Shown piece by piece: positions 1 to 5,502 of a stretch of DNA of 6,742 nt. Source of the stretch: Candidatus Borrarchaeota archaeon (GTDB taxonomy: Archaea; Asgardarchaeota; Sifarchaeia; Borrarchaeales; Borrarchaeaceae). Where the stretch lies: contig JAEORY010000217.1 of assembly GCA_016840645.1 (NCBI GenBank), positions 1-6,742 of the forward strand, written 5' to 3'. Made by a program: the position numbers and the translations under genes. The notes under the pieces were generated by a model. That model was given only the letters and a program-made list of their open reading frames with translations. It did not search any database and was not told the origin of the DNA. Each line of letters opens with the position of its first letter. Within the stretch, counting starts at the first letter, position 1.

Positions 1-113
1 ATAGAATTGAGACATAAAGATCCATATTAGAGTTATAGAGAATCTAAAGTGATAATTAGCGTGCCTATTATTCCTGCAATCAAATTTTCAAAAAAACGAA
101 GGATCTAGATTCA

Positions 114-144
114 TATAAAAAATCTAAAAATATAAAAAAATAAA
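114..144 (-). terminator. T-rich terminator-like tract after the 710-residue gene
   Basis: Read on the minus strand, the 14 to 45 nt just past the stop codon of the gene ending at 158 are almost all T and A, with a run of seven T at 134-140 and shorter T runs on either side. Archaeal RNA polymerase terminates efficiently at such T-tracts without a strong hairpin. No clear stem precedes it. The rest of 1-113 is AT-rich and shows no gene or structure I can support. Confidence 0.5.
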
Positions 145-157
145 GGAATAGAAAAGG

Positions 158-2290
158 TTACGCTGTAAGAAGCGCTTGTGCTTCTTTGGCTTTATATACA
201 GCCCCAGGCTCGCCTTTAATGGAATATTTGATCTCCACCATTTGATCGGGTCGGATATCTTGAATGGACCATTCTAAGACAGTAAAACTTTTGCCTTCTA
301 TTAGTCTCGGTTTTTGATCGGTAACTGCGGGATTACTTGAGACCAATTTAAAGCCTTCAGGCAGGATATCCTTGATAGTAATATCAGGCAGGCTTGCCTC
401 ATCATCAGTAACTAGTGCAAGTTCCCCAGACTTCATTTTATTCTTGTAGTATACAGCAATCGCATATTCGCCTTTGGTCGCACCTTCTTTGATAGACTTT
501 CCAACACGAACCTTACGCCAGATATATGGTTTTATGCCGATTTTGTCTTCTGCGCTTGCACGTAGTTCTCCACCTGCTGGAAACGGTACTAAAACATTAC
601 CTAATACTTCTACTTTTGAAGTGAATTCTTTCCCTGGTTCTGGAGTCATTGGTTGAAGCGCATAATTTATCTCAACGCACTCTTTTGGTTTGATTGCACG
701 AATTGCATCGACTTTATTGACGTTCTCAAGTGAAATAGTTAGCTTTCTTTCTTTCTTAAGATCTTTCTCTCTTGGCGGCGTAGTCTTTATGGATCTTGTA
801 ATATCTACTTTATCTGCTCCTGGTCGAACAATAAATGCTTTAACAGTACCGGGGTCTACATCAAAACCTGGAGGAATCGTTTCATTGAAAATCATATCAT
901 CTAATGGCGCTGAGCCAGTGTTACATGCCTTTAATGTAGTTTGGGTAGCTTTAACTTCTGCAGTGCTAATTTCTTTTACGGCATATCCTTTTTCAACTTC
1001 CATGTCTGCTACGGTCACTTCTCCTCCATACTTTACTACTGAACCAGTAAGTTCTCTCAACATCACACTTTTCACAGAGAAGTAGACATTCTGACCAAAC
1101 TTTGGTAATTTCATGGCTGGTGGTTCTTTTGGATCTGGGAACACAAAGGCTTTCTTCCATTTATTTTCAGTATCTGGGCTTAATGTTATATCAAGGCGTT
1201 CTTCATCAACTATAAGTTGTGATCGGCGATCTGATCGTTTCTTGAAAAGTGATTCTTCTGCTGTTTGACGATAGACTTCTACCTCTCGAAGCAATACTTC
1301 AAAGGTAGACAGGTTTTCAAATTCAATTGCACAGTTCCATCGTCCAGGACTTGCATCAATTTCATCTTTATCGATCCAAGTAACGTTCTTAGTAAAACCA
1401 TCGGATCCCATAAATGCTATACCTGACATCGTGACATTAGATGCAACATAAGTTGCAGTGATCTGACCCAACTTAAATGGATCAACCTTTGTTGCAGTTA
1501 ATCCTACTTTAAAGGTCATAGATTGCGATGCATTAGGTTCTAAACTGAATTTCGACCAAACAATCTTTGTGCCATCTTTATTCGCGGTGCCAGCTTTAGT
1601 TTTCATATCACTTGCATCTTTTAAATCGCCCAATTCTTTTGTAATCGTTATGTTTTCCAGTTTTGTTTTTGATACATTTGTAGCAGTCACCTTCACTTCA
1701 GCAGTGGTATCTTTATCCTTTATTAAGACATTTGGTCCTGTTTCCTTTCCTGCAGCAGTATTTACAGACACTGCAAGCTGCAAATATGGTGTTACTTCTT
1801 TTATTGCATATTTTTTAGCGCGTAATTCACTAGGTTCTAACTCATAGACATCGATATGACATAAGCCATCTCTAGTTGCTAAGTTAGTGTTACCGAGATT
1901 TTCCCAGTAACTATCAATATCCCAGGCTCTATCTTTCTTGTTTGGGTTATAAAAGCCAATAAGTCCTGTTGCCTCCATCTTTTCTACCGTACCATCTGCC
2001 TTAACTACAGCATTTGCTGCTTCTGAGTTTATAACTAGTATTTTCTTGGTATTTGCTTCACCAGCTTTTTTCCAAGCATCTGAGGCATCTTTTTCTGCTA
2101 TGAGTTCAAGATCTTCCTCTTTAAGATCTACTACCACTCTCCCTCGTGGTACCTCAAACAAAATAGGTGCGTCTTTGACCTTCGGAACATATTCGGTTGT
2201 TACTGGCCTAGGTGGGGCTGTTGTTTTCCTTTCTTCTGGTTTAGGTATTTCTTCTTCGGTTTCTTTCTCGTCGACTTCTTTAAACGACAC
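158..2290 (-). CDS. Large DUF11-like multi-beta-sandwich protein, apparently without signal peptide
   Basis: The protein is 710 residues from a GTG start at 2290-2288. I chose this start because AAGGAG lies 9 nt upstream, with a TATA-like GTATATAG a further 35 nt back. The frame stays open to 2437, and a TTG at 2419 would add 43 residues, but that codon has no SD. Residues 1-45 are acidic and proline-rich and look disordered. The rest alternates beta-rich modules. About 55-165 and 300-420 are related-looking segments (DRAWDIDSYWENL; PGRWNCAIEFENLSTFEV). About 195-285, 437-565 and 600-700 resemble DUF11/CARDB-type immunoglobulin folds, with the turn motifs IPPGFDV (472-478) and LPEGFKLVSS (643-652). 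No transmembrane helix, lipobox, sorting signal or catalytic motif is visible, so from this start it should be cytosolic. DUF11 domains are normally found in secreted or surface proteins, which makes this placement odd. It is probably a structural or binding scaffold; the true function is unknown. It is a single gene with its own promoter region. Confidence 0.82.
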   Translation of the reverse strand: MSFKEVDEKETEEEIPKPEERKTTAPPRPVTTEYVPKVKDAPILFEVPRGRVVVDLKEEDLELIAEKDASDAWKKAGEANTKKILVINSEAANAVVKADGTVEKMEATGLIGFYNPNKKDRAWDIDSYWENLGNTNLATRDGLCHIDVYELEPSELRAKKYAIKEVTPYLQLAVSVNTAAGKETGPNVLIKDKDTTAEVKVTATNVSKTKLENITITKELGDLKDASDMKTKAGTANKDGTKIVWSKFSLEPNASQSMTFKVGLTATKVDPFKLGQITATYVASNVTMSGIAFMGSDGFTKNVTWIDKDEIDASPGRWNCAIEFENLSTFEVLLREVEVYRQTAEESLFKKRSDRRSQLIVDEERLDITLSPDTENKWKKAFVFPDPKEPPAMKLPKFGQNVYFSVKSVMLRELTGSVVKYGGEVTVADMEVEKGYAVKEISTAEVKATQTTLKACNTGSAPLDDMIFNETIPPGFDVDPGTVKAFIVRPGADKVDITRSIKTTPPREKDLKKERKLTISLENVNKVDAIRAIKPKECVEINYALQPMTPEPGKEFTSKVEVLGNVLVPFPAGGELRASAEDKIGIKPYIWRKVRVGKSIKEGATKGEYAIAVYYKNKMKSGELALVTDDEASLPDITIKDILPEGFKLVSSNPAVTDQKPRLIEGKSFTVLEWSIQDIRPDQMVEIKYSIKGEPGAVYKAKEAQALLTA

Positions 2291-2347
2291 TTTTTGTCGC
2301 TCCTTTTCTTGTTTTTTTATTAATATAGATATTATCGAACTATATAC
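2291..2347 (-). promoter_or_regulatory. Promoter and SD for the 710-residue gene
   Basis: On the minus strand GTATATAG (2339-2346) would place a transcript start near 2317, giving a leader of about 27 nt. That leader contains AAGGAG (AGGAG at 2304-2300), 9 nt before GTG 2290. This element decides the start: the T-rich stretch between 2291 and 2437 also translates in frame to a hydrophobic stretch, which I take to be an effect of base composition rather than a signal peptide. An alternative TATA-like TTTTATATT lies around 2386-2394. Confidence 0.5.
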
Positions 2348-2462
2348 AATTCTACTATTTGAAATTTGTTGGTTAGGTAGACAGAATATAAAATTAAAGA
2401 AAATGGTTAAAATTAGCAATAAAAAAAATGCGGTTCTCTAAGTATGGTTTAGTCTGTCTATT

Positions 2463-2828
2463 CTATCTGAAATACCTGATTGCGAATATGAGGTATATTA
2501 GTAGAACTAGAAATGCCCCAAATGTGAGCCACGTAGCAGGTAAGCCTACCCCTGAAATTATTACACCAATAACTGAGAATATTGTAGTAGCGAACCAAGC
2601 CCATTTCTTCATATACCATAATGCACTTCCTACAGCCATCACTATAAGTGCGAGGAAAATCCAGCCAATACCGAGAATCGCTTCATTGCCCAAGGCCCAT
2701 GATGGCGTCGTAAATAGTGCCAAGCTTACTACTCCCATGAAGATTAAACCCCGAACTAAGACTATAATGCCGACGATGTAGACTAGAATTGCCAGAATAG
2801 TAATACCCAAAGGTCGATCTCTTGCCAT
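2463..2828 (-). CDS. Small four-helix membrane protein, RPLGITILAIL type
   Basis: 121 residues from ATG 2828. GGAGGG (2842-2837) lies 8 nt upstream. The ATG at 2852 would add eight residues but leaves this SD inside the coding region, so I prefer 2828. The N-terminus MARDRPLGITILAIL matches a start I recall from many small uncharacterised archaeal membrane proteins, in which a short basic stretch leads straight into the first helix. Four hydrophobic segments are visible at about 8-35, 50-72, 76-94 and 98-118, and the protein ends in a short basic tail (IRYFR). There are no catalytic residues or metal ligands. Residues W44, W56, W71, W76, W78 and W100 flank the helices, as is usual at membrane interfaces. 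The stop is 172 nt upstream of the start of the 710-residue gene, so co-transcription with it is possible but that gene has its own promoter. Function unknown. Confidence 0.83.
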   Translation of the reverse strand: MARDRPLGITILAILVYIVGIIVLVRGLIFMGVVSLALFTTPSWALGNEAILGIGWIFLALIVMAVGSALWYMKKWAWFATTIFSVIGVIISGVGLPATWLTFGAFLVLLIYLIFAIRYFR

Positions 2829-2888
2829 ATTTTGTGCCCTCCGTAAAGACATTTTGTATTGTTCTTTGCATGTTACTCTATTTTATCG
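2829..2888 (-). promoter_or_regulatory. Promoter and SD for the RPLGIT membrane protein
   Basis: On the minus strand the sequence CGATAAAATAG (2888-2878) is a TATA-like element that would start a transcript near 2858, giving a leader of about 30 nt. The SD GGAGGG is at 2842-2837, with 8 nt to ATG 2828. The TATA assignment is weaker than the SD because it lacks the central TATATA. Confidence 0.42.
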
Positions 2889-2889
2889 T

Positions 2890-2910
2890 TTTTGGTTCGT
2901 GCAACCAAAA
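2890..2910 (-). repeat. Perfect 8-bp inverted repeat abutting a promoter (possible operator)
   Basis: TTTTGGTT and AACCAAAA form perfect arms separated by CGTGC. The repeat lies directly upstream of the TATA-like element of the minus-strand gene starting at 2828, where archaeal TFB contacts the BRE and where dimeric regulators often bind. There is no T-tail on either side that would make it an intrinsic terminator. It is a candidate operator for a dimeric regulator; no regulator gene is visible in the window. Confidence 0.4.
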
Positions 2911-3167
2911 CAGTTGATTTCCTAGTTGATCTGTATTAGGACGAGATTTTAGAATGATAAAACATTCTGCCTTGCACATTTTATCGTTAAATTTTTAAAA
3001 AAAAAGGATTGGCTTCATATCGAATCACGGATATTTGCAGCATATTTCTATAAAAGTCCTTGGTGTGCTCGTACGTGTTGCCATCACAGTACTGAAAGAT
3101 TTGCCGCTCATATAACCTTTTATTAGCTAATACATGAAGTTTATATTAGTTATGAATATAGCGAAGT
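2911..3167. other. Non-coding intergenic stretch with short repeats
   Basis: I see no convincing coding frame, tRNA or other RNA gene here. Small structures include ATTTTATCGTT at 2978-2988, a second copy of the 11-mer at 2880-2890; a hairpin AGAATG/CATTCT with loop ATAAAA at 2951-2968; and a perfect 12-bp palindrome TATTAGCTAATA at 3121-3132, 36 nt past the stop of the gene ending at 3168. On the minus strand a run of nine T at 3005-2997 could end transcription from that gene. Confidence 0.4.
2997..3005 (-). terminator. T9 run, possible terminator for the 123-residue membrane protein
   Basis: The minus strand carries nine consecutive T followed by more A/T-rich sequence, about 160 nt beyond the stop codon at 3168. 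This is the longest T-run downstream of the gene, consistent with archaeal T-tract termination, but the distance leaves a long 3' untranslated stretch. Confidence 0.3.
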
Positions 3168-3539
3168 TCAGCCAAACCATTTTAGGACACCAGCAAGAAT
3201 CAACATCAGGGATCCGAGCGCGCCCACATTCGATAACCATGCTATAAGGTCGAAATTCAGCCCTTGCAAAGTGATAAATAGTGCAGCAAAGCCGAAAATG
3301 ATGAGAACCAAGCTTGCTTTAGGTATTGTCCATCTTACAAGCTCGCTCGCAATAAAAGCGATAATTGTTACCGCTAACAATACTAAACCTAGTATAAGCG
3401 TGAGCACACCATTGGGAATACCACCTAGCACTTGGTAGTAGCCAGGTATTATCAATTGAGTCCAAGCAAATAGAAGAAGAACGAGCGCGCCTAAGACTGA
3501 GTAAGCATCAGATGCGCCTTCTGCTTTATCTGAAGTCAT
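3168..3539 (-). CDS. Small four-helix membrane protein, unknown function
   Basis: 123 residues from ATG 3539, preceded by a perfect AGGAGGT (3556-3550) with 10 nt spacing, so the start is secure. A short polar head (MTSDKAEGASD) is followed by four hydrophobic helices at about 12-32, 42-64, 74-92 and 97-118, ending KWFG. Loops are short; the only notable charged or polar sites are E66, R69 and K74 between helices 2 and 3, and N95 and D97 before helix 4. I recognise no family with certainty. The helix-pair layout resembles the neighbouring DUF308-like and RPLGIT proteins in general build but not in sequence. It stands alone, with more than 300 nt of non-coding sequence on each side, and has one of the strongest SDs in the window, suggesting it is well translated when transcribed. 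Confidence 0.82.
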   Translation of the reverse strand: MTSDKAEGASDAYSVLGALVLLLFAWTQLIIPGYYQVLGGIPNGVLTLILGLVLLAVTIIAFIASELVRWTIPKASLVLIIFGFAALFITLQGLNFDLIAWLSNVGALGSLMLILAGVLKWFG

Positions 3540-3623
3540 TTTCTTTTATACCTCCTGTTTTTGCCTCGATATCAATCAACGAGACAATATAGAACTGCTA
3601 TTATTTCGTTGTATGATATATAG
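3540..3623 (-). promoter_or_regulatory. Promoter and strong SD for the 123-residue membrane protein
   Basis: On the minus strand the TATA-like CTATATATC (3623-3615) would start transcription near 3593, leaving a leader of about 54 nt. The leader holds a short CTCG/CGAG inverted repeat (3583-3565) and then AGGAGGT (3556-3550), 10 nt before the ATG. A second, more canonical TTTATATAAA lies farther upstream at 3676-3685 and is palindromic, so it could serve either strand. Confidence 0.42.
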
Positions 3624-3780
3624 TTTTCCACTTCGGTACGAACGCGTGTATGGTTGTCAGAACCTTTAGAAATTTTTTATATAAAGAACGGTACACGGTT
3701 GGATCTTATAGATACAATCTACATGCAGTAATCTGTATAAGAAAATTTGACAGGATCCTTTTACGAGATTTATGAAAATC
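3624..3780. other. Non-coding stretch with an orphan consensus TATA box
   Basis: No coding frame longer than a few codons and no tRNA-like structure is seen. TTTATATAAA at 3676-3685 matches the archaeal TATA consensus on both strands. Read on the plus strand it would start a transcript near 3707, heading into 3707-3877, antisense to the 3' end of the DUF308-like gene. Read on the minus strand it would give the 123-residue gene an upstream promoter. Confidence 0.35.
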
Positions 3781-3803
3781 AAAAAAAGGAGAGGTTAAAA
3801 CCT
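3781..3803 (-). terminator. Hairpin plus T7, terminator-like, after the DUF308-like gene
   Basis: Read on the minus strand, a short inverted repeat (AGGTT/AACCT, with a tight loop) at 3803-3792 is followed by CTCC and then seven T at 3787-3781. It sits about 75 nt beyond the stop codon of the gene ending at 3878. The stem is short, so the T-run is the main support. Confidence 0.42.
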
Positions 3804-3877
3804 AGCAAATCAGCCGATTACTTATCAATCTCGCTTCTTCGATTTAAAGACGACGTTTCCTAAGCTTACTGATGTTT

Positions 3878-4420
3878 CTATCTTTTTACACCTGTCACAC
3901 CGGAGGAAATTCTGCCAATTCCATACAGAAGGAAATTAATGGAAATAATGTAGAGTAGAGTCAGCAAGCCAAGTGCTGGAAATATAATAACTACCACTGA
4001 GATTACAAAGATTGCTATGCCCACGCAAATAAGTAAACCACGTAACCAATATGGAAAACTTTTGTCAGTGCCACCAGTTCCAATCATTGCAATTCCGGTA
4101 AACAGCAAGGAGACAGCAAGGTAATAAACCAAGAATAAAGTTGCAATACCAGGATATAACAGAATCACAAGTGCAAGTATAAGTGCCAATATACCTACTA
4201 TTATGTTAAGTGCTCGTGCCCCGCCTGAAAGACCCTTCTTGAATATTCCGAATAATATTCTTCCGATCCCTATGATTAGAAGAGCAATCGTAAGTATTAC
4301 GATTAACGTTAAGATTGCAAGCCCAGGAAACGCTAGAACTACTATTGCTAGTAAGATGGCGATTATACCAAAGACTACATCAAGTGCTCGTAACCAACTT
4401 GGATATTTCTGTACGCTCAT
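3878..4420 (-). CDS. DUF308 (HdeD-like) six-helix membrane protein
   Basis: 180 residues from ATG 4420. A GTG at 4432 would add four residues, but the GGAG at 4437-4434 leaves it only 1 nt of spacing, against 13 nt (or 8 nt counting the following GTGA) to the ATG. Six helices fall into three tandem hairpin repeats at about residues 6-60, 66-113 and 123-174. Each has a helix, a proline turn (FPGLAILTL at 31, YPGIATLFL at 89, FPALGLLTLL at 147) and a second helix; repeats 1 and 3 close with GIGRI, followed by a glycine (51-58, 167-174). Repeats 1 and 3 also share the entry motif PSWLRAL/PYWLRGL. This is the DUF308 architecture, whose best-known member, E. coli HdeD, is a membrane protein linked to acid resistance; the archaeal role is not known. 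No catalytic residues are expected. The gene is divergent from the ATPase-MscS pair, sharing an intergenic region with promoters on both strands. Confidence 0.88.
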   Translation of the reverse strand: MSVQKYPSWLRALDVVFGIIAILLAIVVLAFPGLAILTLIVILTIALLIIGIGRILFGIFKKGLSGGARALNIIVGILALILALVILLYPGIATLFLVYYLAVSLLFTGIAMIGTGGTDKSFPYWLRGLLICVGIAIFVISVVVIIFPALGLLTLLYIISINFLLYGIGRISSGVTGVKR

Positions 4421-4474
4421 AGTGAACTTCACGCTCCATATTCTAAATGATTTTACATTAAAGTGAGTTTATAC
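4421..4474 (-). promoter_or_regulatory. Promoter and SD for the DUF308-like gene
   Basis: On the minus strand GTATAAA (4474-4468) is a TATA-like box that would start a transcript near 4445, leaving a leader of about 25 nt with GGAG at 4437-4434 before ATG 4420. It forms one half of a divergent promoter region with the plus-strand ATPase. Confidence 0.5.
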
Positions 4475-4510
4475 TTATTTGTGACTTAAAAAAATAGTAT
4501 GTTCTGGCAA

Positions 4511-4548
4511 GAAAAGTATTATAAAAAAATAAAAGAAATTCGTAAAAT
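4511..4548 (+). promoter_or_regulatory. Leaderless promoter of the ATPase-MscS operon
   Basis: Purine-rich GAAAAG (4511-4516, BRE-like) is followed by TTATAAAA (4519-4526). The box centre is about 26 nt before ATG 4549, the normal TATA-to-start distance in archaea, so the transcript should begin at or within a base or two of the ATG. There is no SD, which fits leaderless initiation. Confidence 0.55.
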
Positions 4549-5502
4549 ATGTCTGATGCAACTATTGAGTTATCTGGAGGAGTCATCGGTTTTAAAGATG
4601 AAATTGCTATCATTCAATCAGCTATTTCTGATTTTAAAAAAACAGGGCAGAAATCAAATATAGCAATCCTCTCAGATCCTTTTGGTGGAAAGACCACTCT
4701 GATCGATGAAATAGAAAAAATAAACTCTGAAATTGTATCAAAGATTTCATTTTCGTCAATAGTTAAAAATAAAGACTCTTTGAAGGTTCTAGATCAATCA
4801 AATGAGATATTGATTGTCGACGATTGTCATTTTCTTTATATGCGCAAAATTGGAGGGTTTGCAATCATTGAAGATTTCTTAAGAATGGTACCATCTTACA
4901 ATAAGTTATTCATTACTACATGGAATAGCTATTCATGGAGATACCTTATTGAAATACTTGATATTGACCAGTTTTTTCCTATCCAGATAAACCTTCCTAG
5001 ATTTACAAGCACTGAAACTAAAGAACTTCTTTTATCAATGTATGATAAGGACCAAATACAATTCGTCGAAGATGCTGATAAAAAGAAAATCCGTAGTACA
5101 CCTTTCTCACTATTTAGAAAAAGGCAAAAAGCAATGACAGCTGAGAACGAGGTATTTGAAAAGATTAAACAAGTTTCCCGTGGAAATCCAGGTGTTGCAA
5201 GAATAATTTTTGATAAAAGCCTTGAATCTCAAACGATAAAACCAAGTCAAATAAAGGCATTTTCATTGAGAATTAAACCGGATTTTAATGAGGCCTTTAT
5301 TCTGAGTATTATCCTGTCTGTGAAATCCATTAAAAAAGATGAATTGATGGAAATTGTAGAGGCTGAAAGTCCGATAGATATGATACTTTATAAGTTATCA
5401 AAAGAGGGACTAATTGCCGTAGATGAGGAGCGTTACAGTATCATGCCTGAGGCGTTGTACAGCATAATAGATTTCCTGAAAAAGTTCAAGCTGGTGGGGT
5501 AG
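4549..5502 (+). CDS. P-loop (STAND/archaeal-type) ATPase with C-terminal winged-helix-like domain
   Basis: 317 residues, soluble. The P-loop is SDPFGGKTT (42-50): a GxxxxGKT motif whose first glycine is serine. Walker B is ILIVDD (87-92), with Asp-Asp instead of the Asp-Glu of many AAA+ enzymes, as is usual in STAND NTPases. A sensor-1-like FITTWN lies at 121-126, and RGNPGVAR (211-218) matches the GxP motif that follows the ATPase core in STAND/Orc-like proteins. A charged stretch (168-195) separates the core from this motif. Residues about 245-315 are helical, end in a short strand pair (LIAVDEERYSIM) and look like a winged helix. This resembles archaeal ATPases used as regulators or switches, not metabolic enzymes. 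The next gene, an MscS channel, starts on the base after this stop codon, so the partner is probably that channel: the ATPase may sense or gate it, but this is inference. A transcriptional role through the winged helix is the main alternative. Confidence 0.85.
   Translation: MSDATIELSGGVIGFKDEIAIIQSAISDFKKTGQKSNIAILSDPFGGKTTLIDEIEKINSEIVSKISFSSIVKNKDSLKVLDQSNEILIVDDCHFLYMRKIGGFAIIEDFLRMVPSYNKLFITTWNSYSWRYLIEILDIDQFFPIQINLPRFTSTETKELLLSMYDKDQIQFVEDADKKKIRSTPFSLFRKRQKAMTAENEVFEKIKQVSRGNPGVARIIFDKSLESQTIKPSQIKAFSLRIKPDFNEAFILSIILSVKSIKKDELMEIVEAESPIDMILYKLSKEGLIAVDEERYSIMPEALYSIIDFLKKFKLVG

Noticed and set aside
474..2441. Several plus-strand open frames (474-656, 690-1085, 1569-1847, 2046-2441) opposite the large gene
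   Set aside because: They are antisense to a continuous 710-codon frame with an SD and promoter, and their translations are Ser/Phe/Thr-rich products of complementary codons.
2428..2781. Plus-strand open frame opposite the small membrane protein at 2463-2828
   Set aside because: The minus strand has an ideal GGAGGG SD and a sensible four-helix protein; the plus frame has neither.
2683..2871. Minus-strand open frame overlapping the start of the RPLGIT protein
   Set aside because: It is a shifted reading of the same bases with no SD of its own; the in-phase gene from 2828 is far better supported.
3121..3132. 12-bp palindrome TATTAGCTAATA as a regulatory site
   Set aside because: It lies just past a stop codon in very AT-rich sequence, away from any promoter, where such short palindromes arise by chance.
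2853..3167. Possible tRNA or small RNA around GGTTCG at 2894
   Set aside because: GGTTCG resembles a T-loop start, but the flanks form only a simple hairpin and no acceptor, D or anticodon arms can be drawn.
3774..3800. Eight-codon ATG frame followed by TAA on the plus strand
   Set aside because: Too short and lysine/arginine-rich from an A-run; it lies inside the terminator-like region of the minus-strand gene.
4203..4466. Plus-strand open frame over the DUF308-like gene
   Set aside because: It is antisense to the threefold-repeat membrane protein, with no promoter or SD.
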